Source of the DNA: Phycisphaerales bacterium UBA5793
Lineage (GTDB): Bacteria; Planctomycetota; Phycisphaerae; Phycisphaerales; UBA5793
DNA: 64,000 nucleotides
Direction: 5' to 3'
NCBI GenBank assembly: GCA_002418285.1
Contig: DIDT01000052.1
Coordinates: 124,001 to 188,000 of the forward strand
Shown here: positions 9,972 through 19,092 of the stretch, in pieces
Layout: every line of letters begins with the position of its first letter
Numbering within the stretch: the stretch's first letter is position 1
Program-made: the position numbers and the translations under genes
The notes under the pieces: model-generated
What the model was told of the DNA's origin: nothing
Database searches by the model: none
What the model saw: the letters and a program-made list of their open reading frames with translations, nothing else

Positions 9972-10319
9972 GAACTGCCCCTCTTCGATCCCCTTCGCGC
10001 CGGGATCGCGGCGCCACTGCAGGTCAGAGCTACCCATAGCGCATCGGCACATCGGCGTCGATCGCTTCAGCAGGCTAATGGAATGTCAGAGTTGACGAAT
10101 CAACTCCCCTCACACACCGACCGACTTCGCCAGGAAAAGTCCCCACGCGACCTTCGGGCAGCCGCAAATACTACATCCACCAATACCGCAAGGCCAAGCG
10201 CCCCAGAACCGATGCCCGGACAGGCAATGCCACGCCCATCCGAGGTGAATAGCATTCAGCCGTACGCGCGGGGAGTTTATTCCGCGGATCAACCCGACTT
10301 GACGACAAGGAGCCATCAA
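9972..10319. other. intergenic region, divergent genes
   Basis: About 350 bases between the PEP-CTERM-like gene and the small lipoprotein gene. Apart from the lipoprotein ribosome binding site (AAGGAG near 10307) I see no repeat, RNA or clear promoter. Confidence 0.4.
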
Positions 10320-10652
10320 ATGATGCTGAAGAACGCATATCGGACGGTCGCCGTCCTCGGCGTGTGTGCTGCCGTGCTGACCGGGTGCAAGAAAAAGGAA
10401 ACCGCATCGAGCGGCGGCGCGACCCCCTCTGTCGCGTTCAACGCCTCCTGCCCGATCCAACCCGAAAAGGGTGTCTCACTTCGCGCTCCAACCGTGATGT
10501 ACAAGGGTACCGTGATCGGTTTCTGCTGCAGTGACTGTCCGGCCAAGTGGGAAGAATGGCCCGAGAGCAAGAAGGACGAATTCGTCGCCGCTCAGAAGAA
10601 GGCGCTGGCCGAACAGATGCCCAAGGTGCCGGGCGAAACACCCGACCATTGA
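10320..10652 (+). CDS. small cysteine-rich lipoprotein, YHS-like metal site
   Basis: A 110-residue lipoprotein. The signal peptide ends in VLTGC with the lipidated cysteine near residue 22. The mature part contains NASCPIQPEKGV and then MYKGTVIGFCCSDCPAKWEEWPESKKDEF. This matches the layout of YHS-type heavy-metal-binding modules, where a CPI/CPV site and an FCC.xC site bind a metal. The role, for example copper handling in the envelope, is inferred. AAGGAG precedes the double ATG. A strong terminator follows, so it is probably a single-gene transcript. Confidence 0.75.
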   Translation: MMLKNAYRTVAVLGVCAAVLTGCKKKETASSGGATPSVAFNASCPIQPEKGVSLRAPTVMYKGTVIGFCCSDCPAKWEEWPESKKDEFVAAQKKALAEQMPKVPGETPDH

Positions 10653-10692
10653 CGACTCGGCGCGACGCGCCGACATCCGGAGCCACCACGCA

Positions 10693-10728
10693 AGTACCCG
10701 GCTGTTTCCGCCGGGTACTGCTTTTTTT
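10693..10728 (+). terminator. intrinsic terminator after small lipoprotein gene
   Basis: A perfect 10-base stem, AGTACCCGGC (10693-10702) with GCCGGGTACT (10710-10719), is followed by a run of seven T at 10722-10728. Confidence 0.9.
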
Positions 10729-10739
10729 GGGGTGGATTT

Positions 10740-11573
10740 TCAGCTTTCGGATGGAGCGGGTGCTGGCTTGGCGCCCTGCCCGGTCACACGCTCCAGCGCG
10801 TGGTTCGCGATCGCGCCAATGACGGCGAGTACAGCGAACATGACCACGAGGTTGCCCAGCGCGTACCACCATCCCACCTTCTCGTGGACGAACTCCTGGA
10901 TGTCTCGGGCGCCGCTGGCCTGAGCCATAGCCGCAAACCACACCGCAATGGCAGTGCGCGGCGCCATCCCGACAAAAGTCCCAACGGTATACGGCAGCAA
11001 TCGCACTCCGGTGCTGGCCATCGCCAGGTTCGTCAAAGCAAACGGCGAGTTGGGAGGCACCCGAATCAGCGTGACGATTCCGAAAGTCGGAAGCAGTCCC
11101 CGGCCGACAAGTGCCTCTCGCACCGCCTTGGCCTTGGGATTCGATTCGACGAGCCGTTCGACGCGATCGTGAGAAGCCGAGCGCGCGACGAAATAGCCGA
11201 TGACCGCCGCAACGGTGAAGCCGGCCATTGCCGCACTCCAACCAAGCCAGAAACCAAAGACCCATCCACCCAGCAACGACTGAGCGTATGTCGGGAGGAT
11301 TCCAAACCCAGCCGCCACGGCGAAGATCAGGCCGTAAATATAGATCCCAAGTATCGGCCAGCCGAAAAACCAATCGGAAACCGGGCCGAACGAGGCGAGC
11401 AGCACAAACCCCAGAATGGCGGGTGCCGTCGCCCACAGCAGTCCCAGCCAGCGCGTCGGACCAAGGCGCCGCCAGATCTCCCCGGCACTTGTGGCCGGTT
11501 CAATCACCGCCGTTGGACTCGCGTCTGACCGAAGCGTGGGCGTCTCTTTTTGACTGAGCGATTCGGACTTCAT
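10740..11573 (-). CDS. VTT-domain (TVP38/TMEM64-like) membrane protein
   Basis: A 277-residue membrane protein of the VTT/SNARE-associated family related to DedA and TVP38/TMEM64. The family core is visible: about five to six membrane segments, the re-entrant-type stretch FGILPTYAQSLLGGWVFGFWLGW (about residues 89-111), the loop VGRGLLPTFGIVTLIRVPPNSPFALTN (about 153-180), and the following YTVGTFVGMAPRTA. Members act in lipid scrambling or membrane homeostasis, but a specific role for bacterial TVP38-like proteins is not settled. It is convergent with the small lipoprotein gene. Confidence 0.85.
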   Translation of the reverse strand: MKSESLSQKETPTLRSDASPTAVIEPATSAGEIWRRLGPTRWLGLLWATAPAILGFVLLASFGPVSDWFFGWPILGIYIYGLIFAVAAGFGILPTYAQSLLGGWVFGFWLGWSAAMAGFTVAAVIGYFVARSASHDRVERLVESNPKAKAVREALVGRGLLPTFGIVTLIRVPPNSPFALTNLAMASTGVRLLPYTVGTFVGMAPRTAIAVWFAAMAQASGARDIQEFVHEKVGWWYALGNLVVMFAVLAVIGAIANHALERVTGQGAKPAPAPSES

Positions 11574-11645
11574 GCAGTATCAACCGGGCAGACTGGCGGT
11601 AGCGCCACCCGCCTCGCGCCGTGGGATCGTTGAACATCCCAGCCG

Positions 11646-12533
11646 TCAGTGTGAATGACCAGCCCCGACTTCGGCATTGTCGGGGGTCACGATGTCCCAC
11701 GCCAGGCCCAGGAGCCCCATCAGGCGAATGGTCAGGTAGGTCAGGTCAAACTCCCACCATTTCATGCCGTGCGCCGCAGAGCGCTGCAGGGCGTGGTGAT
11801 TGTTGTGCCAGCCTTCGCCAAAACCGAGAATCGACACCCACCACGTGTTCCGGGAGTTGTCGGTCGTTTTGAAATTGCGGTAGCCCCACGTATGGGCGGC
11901 GGAATTCACAAACCAGGTCGAGTGGTAAACAAAGACCGTGCGGATGGCCACCCCCCACACCACCCACGCCAGACCATGTGACCACGACCACCCACCTCCC
12001 CAGTTCCACGCACCGGCCACGAGCAGAATGCCGGCGAGGAAGAATTGTGGAATGAAGTAGTAGCGATCGAGAAAGGCCATGACCTTGTCCCGCTGGAGGT
12101 CGCGGGCGGCTGCACGGGCATTATTCCCATTGGGGTCTTTGACCATGCACCAGAGGATGTGAGCCCACGTGAAACCGTGTCGCGGTGAGTGCGGATCGTG
12201 CTCCTCGTCGGAATGGTGGTGATGCAGGCGGTGAATGCCGACCCAGTGAATCGGGCTACCCTGCCAGTTCAGGTTGCCCAGGATCGTCAGGAAGTACTTC
12301 ACCGGGGCCGGAGTCTTGAAGCTGTGATGCGTCAGCAGGCGGTGATAGCACAAGCAGATGCCCAACCCACCACAAACCCACCACAGGAGCAGCGCGAGTC
12401 CCAGCATCTCCCACTCGAAGGGAAGCAGGAACACCGCCAGGCAGCCGATGTGAAGTGCGAGAATCGCGCTGAACACCGGCCAATCGAGATGCCGCCACGA
12501 AAACCGTTGCCCATCCACCACCAGATCCGACAT
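11646..12533 (-). CDS. acyl-lipid/acyl-CoA delta-9-type fatty acid desaturase
   Basis: A 295-residue membrane di-iron desaturase that introduces a double bond into a fatty acyl chain. All three histidine boxes are present in order: CYHRLLTHHSF (near residue 70), GIHRLHHHHSD (near residue 105) and EGWHNNHHALQ (near residue 240). Hydrophobic segments flank them as in stearoyl desaturases. Start 12533 has GGGGAGG eight bases upstream, and an extended reading frame upstream would add an improbable leader. It is divergent from the M28 peptidase gene. The exact substrate and position are not readable from sequence. Confidence 0.92.
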   Translation of the reverse strand: MSDLVVDGQRFSWRHLDWPVFSAILALHIGCLAVFLLPFEWEMLGLALLLWWVCGGLGICLCYHRLLTHHSFKTPAPVKYFLTILGNLNWQGSPIHWVGIHRLHHHHSDEEHDPHSPRHGFTWAHILWCMVKDPNGNNARAAARDLQRDKVMAFLDRYYFIPQFFLAGILLVAGAWNWGGGWSWSHGLAWVVWGVAIRTVFVYHSTWFVNSAAHTWGYRNFKTTDNSRNTWWVSILGFGEGWHNNHHALQRSAAHGMKWWEFDLTYLTIRLMGLLGLAWDIVTPDNAEVGAGHSH

Positions 12534-12801
12534 GCACGCCTCCCCGTACGCCGCCAGAACGGCGGCGCGAGAGCTACAGAATGATACCGTTCGCCGCAGC
12601 CCCATCGGCACGGGCGGACCGTTACCAATGATAGTCGGCTCGGGCCGAGCGGACGCCTCAACGAACTCCGCGTCCACACACGGCAAGAGCGTCGCAGACG
12701 CCACGAAACCACACCGGTCTACGTCACAATCGAGCACAACTGCACCAGCTGCGGGACGCTTATTACTGCGACGCGCCCCTGAATTGTCTACACTGCCGAT
12801 C

Positions 12802-14217
12802 ATGACCCACATATCAAGAATCTGTCAGGCCGCATGGCTGGCGGCACTCATCGGAGGAATCCAGATGACCGGTTGCTCCACCACTTCCCCATCATCTGCA
12901 AAGTTCGACTCATCCCACGAACAACAAGAGCAGGTGCAGGCCATGCTCACGGAAATCTCGCCCCACCACGCAAAGGCGGTCATCGATTCGCTGGTTTCCT
13001 TCGGCACGCGCCACACCCTGTCAGAGACCGACTCCGAGACGCACGGCATCGGCGCCGCCCGCCACTGGATCTACCGCGAATTTGAAAAGATGGCGCTGCT
13101 CAGCGGTCGCACCGGGGATGAAGCGATGCGGGTCTCATTCGACTCGCACGCCTACGGTCCCGACCGCAGACGCGTGCCGGTCGAAACGGAGATCGTCAAC
13201 GTCGTGGCCGTGCTGCCCGGCTCGATGCCCCAGGCCCGCGCTCGCAAGTACTACGTCATCGGCCACTACGACTCGCGCGCCAGCGAGGCCCTCGACGCCG
13301 AGTCTGATGCGCCCGGCGCCAACGACGACGCCTCAGGAGTGGCTGTCGTCATGGAACTGGCCCGCGTGATGTCGCAGCATCGCTATGACGCGACGATCGT
13401 CTTCATGGCCACGGCCGGCGAAGAGCAGGGACTGCTTGGCGCAAGGCTGCACGCCCAGACAGCCAGGGAGAACGGCGATGACATTCGAGCCGTGCTGAGC
13501 AACGACATCGTCGGCGATCCCAAGGGACCATCGGGCAACATCTACGACAAGCAGATCCGTGTGTTCTCCGAGGCCCTGCCGCGCGAGCTCAGTGCAGCCG
13601 ATCTGGCTCGAATCCGGGCCCTTGGAATGGAGAACGACTCTCCTTCGCGCCAACTGGCCCGCTACATCGCCGAAACGGCCAGACAGTACGGCCTGCCCGT
13701 GCAGGCCATGCTCGTCAACCGCACCGATCGCTTCCTGCGCGGCGGCGACCACACGTCGTTCAACGAAGCAGGATTTCCCGCCGTACGATTCACCATCGTC
13801 GAGGAGAATTACGACCGCCAGCACCAGAACGTGCGCGAAGAGCATGGCGTGCGCTACGGCGATCTGCCCGAGTTCGTCGATGCAGACTATCTGGCTGGTG
13901 TCACCCGAGTCAACGGCGCGGCGCTCGCTTGCCTGGCCAACGCGCCATCGGCCCCCGGTAACGCGAGAATCGTCACGGAGCAGCTGGGCAACGACACGAT
14001 GCTGCGGTGGGATGCATCACCAGAGCCGGACGTCGCTGGCTATGAAGTCCTCTGGCGGCTGACAACGGAGCACGAGTGGAGTCACGCGCGCGACATGCAA
14101 GCCGGCACCGAGGCCACACTCAAGATCAACAAAGACAATTACTTCTTCGGTGTTCGCGCCTACGACAAGGATGAATATCGCAGTCCTGTTTCATTCTGCG
14201 CTGCCGCACCCCAATAG
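12802..14217 (+). CDS. M28-family zinc aminopeptidase lipoprotein
   Basis: A 471-residue exported zinc peptidase. The N-terminal signal ends in GGIQMTGCS, a likely lipobox. The M28 metal site can be followed: YVIGHYDSRA (histidine ligand), GANDDASGVAVVMELAR (bridging aspartate), TAGEEQGLLGARL (catalytic Glu-Glu), NDIVGD (aspartate) and RGGDHTSFNEAGFPAV (histidine). The last about 90 residues (APSAPGNARIVTEQLGND, YEVLWRLTTEHEW) resemble a fibronectin type III-like module. It probably trims peptides in the periplasm or at the cell surface. Forty-eight bases separate it from purE. Confidence 0.9.
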   Translation: MTHISRICQAAWLAALIGGIQMTGCSTTSPSSAKFDSSHEQQEQVQAMLTEISPHHAKAVIDSLVSFGTRHTLSETDSETHGIGAARHWIYREFEKMALLSGRTGDEAMRVSFDSHAYGPDRRRVPVETEIVNVVAVLPGSMPQARARKYYVIGHYDSRASEALDAESDAPGANDDASGVAVVMELARVMSQHRYDATIVFMATAGEEQGLLGARLHAQTARENGDDIRAVLSNDIVGDPKGPSGNIYDKQIRVFSEALPRELSAADLARIRALGMENDSPSRQLARYIAETARQYGLPVQAMLVNRTDRFLRGGDHTSFNEAGFPAVRFTIVEENYDRQHQNVREEHGVRYGDLPEFVDADYLAGVTRVNGAALACLANAPSAPGNARIVTEQLGNDTMLRWDASPEPDVAGYEVLWRLTTEHEWSHARDMQAGTEATLKINKDNYFFGVRAYDKDEYRSPVSFCAAAPQ

Positions 14218-14265
14218 AGCGGTCGATCGGGTTGCCCTGCTCAGGCAAGGTGCAAGAATCCGCGC

Positions 14266-14760
14266 ATGAGCAAACCACTTGTCGGCGTCATCATGGGTTC
14301 CAAGTCCGACTGGGAGACCATGGAACATTGTGTCAAGACTCTTGAGTCCCTCGGAGTTCCCTGTGAAGCCCGTGTGATCTCGGCGCACCGCGCTCCTGAT
14401 CTGCTTTTCGAATACGCATCCTCAGCCCGATCACGGGGCCTTGAGGTCATCATCGCCGCGGCCGGCGGTGCTGCGCATCTCGCTGGCGTGACGGCCGCCA
14501 AGACCTCCCTCCCGGTGCTCGGCGTCCCGATGCAGTCCAAGTCCCTCAACGGCCTGGATTCGTTGCTCTCGATCGTACAGATGCCGGCCGGCATCCCCGT
14601 GGGCACACTCGCAATCGGCAAAGCCGGCGCCATAAATGCTGCGTTGCTGGCGCTCGCCATTGTCGCCGGCTCCCATCCCGAGCACCTGGAGGCTCTGGAA
14701 GACTACCGGCGAAAGCAGACGGAAACGGTCGTGGCCAATCCCGATCCGCGGGTTGCCTGA
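14266..14760 (+). CDS. purE: N5-carboxyaminoimidazole ribonucleotide mutase
   Basis: PurE moves the carboxyl group of N5-CAIR to carbon 4 to give CAIR in purine synthesis. The 164-residue length matches the bacterial class I enzyme. The signature VGVIMGSKSDWETMEHC (residues 6-22), SAHRAPD (residues 39-45), AAAGGAAHLAGVTAAKT (residues 65-81) and GVPMQSKSLNGLDSLLSIVQMPAGIPVGT are all present. A purK partner is not in the window. No terminator is obvious after it. Confidence 0.96.
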   Translation: MSKPLVGVIMGSKSDWETMEHCVKTLESLGVPCEARVISAHRAPDLLFEYASSARSRGLEVIIAAAGGAAHLAGVTAAKTSLPVLGVPMQSKSLNGLDSLLSIVQMPAGIPVGTLAIGKAGAINAALLALAIVAGSHPEHLEALEDYRRKQTETVVANPDPRVA

Positions 14761-15248
14761 TCCGTCGACCGTTCCCTCTTCGGCCGGACTAATGTCCAAT
14801 CCCGCACCGCACTCCGCTTAGCTGGAGTACGCAACCGCTCCATGGGGAATGCATCTCCTATTTGAAAGTGCCTTGCGCACACATTGCGGCAGCGCCGCCA
14901 ACCACAGCTTGCGTGGAGAGGCACGTTTGCCCTCCGTTCGGCACATTTTTGAACGTTTGTGGCAGATTCCCGGTTTTGTCATTGACAAGCGGCCCTAAAT
15001 CTGTTCCAATGGAGGGGTTCGCGAATCGGTATTGGGGTTGAGCGATCGCGGGGTTGGGTCGCTCGGGGAGATTGTGGCCCGGTTCCTCGTGGGGGCCCGT
15101 AGTTCAATCCACCACCTCCAAGACGTTGCGCGAGCAGTCCCATTGTCGGGCTGCCTGGTCACACATGGTGTGCGGCCGACAGTTCGGTCACAGCAACCGG
15201 CGAGCCACATGACGGAGCACGCCGGCGCCCTCAAAGGAGGATTGAAAC
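14761..15248. other. upstream region and long 5' leader of first tandem secreted gene
   Basis: About 490 bases without a gene. The promoter at 14982-15010 would start a leader of roughly 230 bases. Its downstream half aligns by eye with the leader of the next paralogous gene, including a shared CAGCAACCGGCGA block 58 bases before both start codons. Confidence 0.55.
14982..15010 (+). promoter_or_regulatory. sigma70-like promoter, first tandem secreted gene
   Basis: TTGACA (14982-14987), 17-base spacer, TCCAAT (15005-15010). The same arrangement recurs before the paralogue downstream, which supports it. Confidence 0.55.
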
Positions 15249-16370
15249 ATGTCCAAGCGTTTTGCAGTTCTTTCAGCGACTTGCGCCACGTCAGTTCTGG
15301 CACTCGCCGGCAGCGCGTTCGCGCAGTACTCCACTGGCTTTGAGGCCGGCGACAACATCTCCGCCTCCACGGGCGGCACCATCCTCACCGGGCAGGACAG
15401 CTACTACATCCCATCGGGAACCGTTAGCACCGACTATCTGGCCTTCACCTATGCCGGCAACACCTATGGCGTCAATGCCAATCCGCAAGGTGGCGATCAG
15501 TTCGTCGCCGTTGAAGGTCCGGGCGGCGGCACCTACGGCCGCGCTCAGCGCGATATGGACTGGGGCACCACCGGCGGGGCGACTGCGGAATACGACGTGG
15601 CCTGCCTCTACACCGGCGGTCCGCCAGCCTCGAACAACCTCGGCTCCTTCTCCATCCAGCCCTACCCCGGTAGCGCCAGCGCCATTCACCTCTTCACCTA
15701 TGTCGACATCAACAACCCCACAACGTGGCAGGCCGGCTATCTTGGATACGACGCCAACGGTGTGGCCATGGCCGCTCCCGGCTTCATCCCCGGCGCTGAG
15801 TGGACGAATCTCGAGCTGAACCACTGGTATCACCTCTCGAGCACCATCGACTTCGACACCAACCAGATCGTCGAAGCCACCATCGTCGACCTCACCACGA
15901 ACCAGTCAACCACCGCCCCGGTCACCGGCGTGTACCTTGAGGGTGGCTCAAACGGCGGCAGCCCGCTGCCCACCGGCTTCCGTATGTTCTCCGGCGGCGG
16001 CGCCATTGGGAACATCGTGGCCTTTGACAACATGGAAATCGCCCCCACGAGCGGCGGCGGCTACACCTGTGAAATCACCGGTACCTGCCCCGGCAACATC
16101 CAGGTCAACTGGGCCGGCGCTCAGCCCAGCGAGACCCAGGGCATCGTCTTCGCCAGCAACACCGGCAGCTTCACCATCAACAGTGGCGCCTGCGCGGGTA
16201 CGCAACTCGGCCTGGGCACCCGGAACCTCCAGCTGGTCCGCACCATCAGCACCGGCAGTGGCTCGGGCAGCATCGGCCGCGCGGTCAATTCCGGCGCCTG
16301 CGGCGGCTTCGTCCAGCTCGTCACCGTTGGCAGCCCCTGCGAAGCCAGCACCGTTGGTCAGATCCCGTAA
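15249..16370 (+). CDS. exported protein, tandem paralogue 1
   Basis: A 373-residue exported protein of unknown function. The signal peptide ends at GSAFAQ (about residue 25). The body is glycine-, serine- and threonine-rich and beta-patterned, resembling concanavalin/LamG-like sandwich proteins (FSIQPYPGSASAIHLFTYVD, FDNMEIAP). The last about 95 residues form a separate cysteine-containing module (GYTCEITGTCPGNIQVNW, NSGACAGTQLGLGTRNLQLV) that is nearly identical in the next gene. AAAGGAGG precedes the start. It is followed by a terminator and then a paralogue, so it is a recent duplication. Adhesive or carbohydrate-binding function would be a guess. Confidence 0.7.
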   Translation: MSKRFAVLSATCATSVLALAGSAFAQYSTGFEAGDNISASTGGTILTGQDSYYIPSGTVSTDYLAFTYAGNTYGVNANPQGGDQFVAVEGPGGGTYGRAQRDMDWGTTGGATAEYDVACLYTGGPPASNNLGSFSIQPYPGSASAIHLFTYVDINNPTTWQAGYLGYDANGVAMAAPGFIPGAEWTNLELNHWYHLSSTIDFDTNQIVEATIVDLTTNQSTTAPVTGVYLEGGSNGGSPLPTGFRMFSGGGAIGNIVAFDNMEIAPTSGGGYTCEITGTCPGNIQVNWAGAQPSETQGIVFASNTGSFTINSGACAGTQLGLGTRNLQLVRTISTGSGSGSIGRAVNSGACGGFVQLVTVGSPCEASTVGQIP

Positions 16371-16416
16371 TCAGGTTCGCCTGAGCTCGATGACCGATCT
16401 CTCCTGAGATCAATGA

Positions 16417-16451
16417 CCTCGCTCCTCAAAAAGAGGGGCGAGGTTCTTTTT
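16417..16451 (+). terminator. intrinsic terminator after first tandem gene
   Basis: CCTCGCTCCTC (16417-16427) pairs with GAGGGGCGAGG (16433-16443) around AAAAA, followed by TTCTTTTT. Confidence 0.85.
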
Positions 16452-16680
16452 CTGAACACCACCCGAAGCGCGAAGCAACCCGGACACCGCCAGCTGCATC
16501 TCCTGCCTGCTGTCGGCGAGCCTCGAACCGACCGAGACCGGCGGGACCAGGCCGAACTCGATTACCCAGAGCAACCCGAGTATTCCGCCCCGATTCGGGA
16601 CCGGTCGCAAGTCTTGAGACAGGAATCTGACTTAGCGTTCTGGGGCATTACACATCGGCGTTAGAATGGAGTGTCGAAAG

Positions 16681-16709
16681 TTGACAATCGCGCCCAGGTG
16701 TTTTTCAAT
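16681..16709 (+). promoter_or_regulatory. sigma70-like promoter, second tandem secreted gene
   Basis: TTGACA (16681-16686), 17-base spacer, TTCAAT (16704-16709). Spacing to the start codon matches the first copy within a few bases, giving a leader of about 230 bases in both. Confidence 0.6.
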
Positions 16710-16946
16710 TCGAGAGATTGTCAGGCGCTTTCGGGATTGTGTAGCCGTGGATTCGGTGCGACTAGTGGAGATTGACTGGCGGTTCCGAATGCGGTGAGAC
16801 ATTCAGTCCAGCTCCTTCAGCGTTTGACGAAGGCAGTTAATTGTCAGGTCCCGCGGTCGAATGTCGTATGCGGCCGAGGGCCCTGTTACAGCAACCGGCG
16901 AACCCACCAAACAGGCAAGCCGGAGCCACCAAAGGAGGGTTGAAAC

Positions 16947-18056
16947 ATGTTCCAGCGTCTTGCATTCCGCTCTGCAATCTGCGCCACTTCGGTGCTTACA
17001 CTCGTCGGCGCCGCCTTCGCGCAGTATGACACCGGCTTTGAGACCTCAGATGGCATTTCCGCATCGCCCGGCGGAACAGCTCTCACCGGACAGGATGGGT
17101 TCTTCCTCCCTTCCGGCATCGACTACTGGGCCATGACTTATGCAGGAAACGCCTTTGGATTCAGTCAGAATCCGCAGGGCGGCTCCCAGTTTGCCGTTGG
17201 CCAGGGAATGGCCAGCCCGGACTTCAGTCGCGCTCAGCGCGTCATCACATGGCCTGCGCCACGAGCGATCATGGAGTATGACGTTGCCTGTCAGTACATT
17301 GGATTGCCCGGGCTTGCATCGAACAACATCGGCTCATTCTCGCTTCAGCCGTACCCCGGCAGCGCCAGTGCACTTCATCTCTTTACCTTCGCCAACGTGC
17401 TCGACCCAACCTCCTGGCAGGCCGGGTACCTCGGCTACGATGCCAACGGAGTGGCGATGGTCGCACCCGGCGCCATCCCGGGACCGGAGTGGGAAAACCT
17501 GAGCATGAACCACTGGTACCGCCTTGAGACCAAGGTGGACTTCACCACCAATCAGATCACCGAAGCCTCCATCACCGACCTGACCACCAACATCACCGCC
17601 ACCGCAAGCCTCACCGGCGTGTACCTCGAAGGTGGCGCGGGGGGTGGCCGACCAGTTCCCACGGCGTTCCGCATCTTCTCGGGCGGCTCGCTCGAAGGGA
17701 ACGTCCTCGCATTTGACAACATGGAATTCAGGTCCGGTGGCGGCGGGTACACCTGCGACATCACCGGCCAGTGCCCCGGAAACATCACCGTCAATTGGTC
17801 CGGCGCCCAGCCCAGCAAGACGCAGGGTATCGTCTTCGCCAGCAATACCGGGAGCTTCAGGCTCAACAGCGGAGCCTGTGCCGGAACCCAGCTCGGGCTG
17901 GGTACGCGCAACCTCCAGTTGGTTCGCACGCTCGGAACCGGCAATGGTTCGGGCAGCATCGGGCGCGCGATTAACTCAGGGGCGTGCGGTGGCTTCGTGC
18001 AGCTTGTCACCGTCGCCAGTCCGTGCGAGACGAGCTCCGTGGGTCAGATTCCATGA
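16947..18056 (+). CDS. exported protein, tandem paralogue 2
   Basis: A 369-residue exported protein that is a full-length paralogue of the gene 577 bases upstream. Signal peptide, DTGFETSDGISAS, the middle beta-rich region (SFSLQPYPGSASALHLFTF, WQAGYLGYDANGVAM) and the cysteine-containing C-terminal module (GYTCDITGQCPGNITVNW, NSGACAGTQLGLGTRNLQLV) all line up. The C-terminal module is the most conserved part, suggesting it carries the shared function such as surface attachment or binding. AAAGGAGG precedes the start. Function unknown. Confidence 0.7.
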   Translation: MFQRLAFRSAICATSVLTLVGAAFAQYDTGFETSDGISASPGGTALTGQDGFFLPSGIDYWAMTYAGNAFGFSQNPQGGSQFAVGQGMASPDFSRAQRVITWPAPRAIMEYDVACQYIGLPGLASNNIGSFSLQPYPGSASALHLFTFANVLDPTSWQAGYLGYDANGVAMVAPGAIPGPEWENLSMNHWYRLETKVDFTTNQITEASITDLTTNITATASLTGVYLEGGAGGGRPVPTAFRIFSGGSLEGNVLAFDNMEFRSGGGGYTCDITGQCPGNITVNWSGAQPSKTQGIVFASNTGSFRLNSGACAGTQLGLGTRNLQLVRTLGTGNGSGSIGRAINSGACGGFVQLVTVASPCETSSVGQIP

Positions 18057-18113
18057 TCAGCCAGCCCTGATCGGAACAGTTGATTGCACTTGAATGTCGA
18101 TGAGTCATCTCCG

Positions 18114-18147
18114 GACTCCGCGCCCAGTGGCGCGGAGTCTGGTTTTT
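18114..18147 (+). terminator. intrinsic terminator after second tandem gene
   Basis: GACTCCGCGCC (18114-18124) pairs perfectly with GGCGCGGAGTC (18129-18139), followed by TGGTTTTT. Confidence 0.9.
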
Positions 18148-18169
18148 CCCGAATGTGTGCTTCCGATTC

Positions 18170-19000
18170 TCATCCGCTTGCCGACCACCGGGCGAATCGC
18201 TCAGCGAGACCTTGTTGGACCAGGGCTTCCACTTCCTGCTCCGGATAGAACACCTCGAGCATCCAGGGCAGACTTGAAGGAGCGTGCTCCGCAAGCACGG
18301 TCGCAGCACGCTCCCAGTCGATCGTTCCCTCGCCGGGCATGCGGTGGTTGTCTTTTACACTGTCATTGTCGTGGGCGTGGACATAGCCGACGACATCTAA
18401 GCACTCGCGAAGTTGCCTCGCGACCGACCCGTTGAAACCCGATTCAATGTGAGCGTGCCCCGTGTCGAAACACATCCGCACGTTCGGCGATCCCAGCGAT
18501 CTCACCCAATGCGCCACCCGTCGCGAGTCATGGCCGATCGCAAAAAACCCCGGCAGGTTTTCGATGAGGTATACGACTCCGAGTCGTTCGCCGATGCGGG
18601 CCAGTTGGGCCATCGAGTCTTGCAACGCCGCTACTCGAGCGGGCTCAGGCGGACGCGACACGGGCCAACCCTCCGGATTCATCCACGAGGGATGAACAAC
18701 CACCATCGGGCCGCCAAGTGTCGCGGCCAACTCACCTTCCCGTTCGTAGGTGTCGATCGAGTGCCTTCGCTTCCCGTCATCCGGTGAGGATGGATCAAGC
18801 GACTCGCCAAACAACCCGTGGATCGAATCGAACTCCATCTCCTCGTCACCAATGATCTGAATCGCCTCTTCAGGTTCGATCTCCACCTTGTCATTGCGGT
18901 AGAACTGGGCATGCGAACATCCCGCACTGCGGTAGGCGCGCAGAAAACGGGCGGTGTCAAACTCGAAGTTGAACGGAGCGATGGTCGCCAGCCGTGCCAC
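18170..19000 (-). CDS. TIM-barrel sugar isomerase/epimerase-like protein
   Basis: A 276-residue protein of the xylose isomerase-like TIM-barrel superfamily (AP endonuclease family 2 fold). Typical metal-site segments are MVVVHPSW, VYLIENLPG, RMCFDTGHAHIE and YVHAHDNDSVKDNHRMPGEGTIDW. The last two are the DTGH and HxHDN...H.PGEG patterns of this superfamily. The substrate cannot be named. A GTG start at 19000 is chosen because GGAGA lies upstream; a longer reading begins with TTG at 19087 just after mcsB ends and adds a histidine/proline-rich leader. It is the third gene of the mcsA-mcsB series. Confidence 0.75.
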   Translation of the reverse strand: MARLATIAPFNFEFDTARFLRAYRSAGCSHAQFYRNDKVEIEPEEAIQIIGDEEMEFDSIHGLFGESLDPSSPDDGKRRHSIDTYEREGELAATLGGPMVVVHPSWMNPEGWPVSRPPEPARVAALQDSMAQLARIGERLGVVYLIENLPGFFAIGHDSRRVAHWVRSLGSPNVRMCFDTGHAHIESGFNGSVARQLRECLDVVGYVHAHDNDSVKDNHRMPGEGTIDWERAATVLAEHAPSSLPWMLEVFYPEQEVEALVQQGLAERFARWSASG

Positions 19001-19092
19001 TGACTGTGATCTCCGTGAAGCAGCCCCCGGCCGTATGCCGGAATCAGTACCGGGACCAGTGTAGTGATGTACGGGGGGGTGATGCAACTCAA

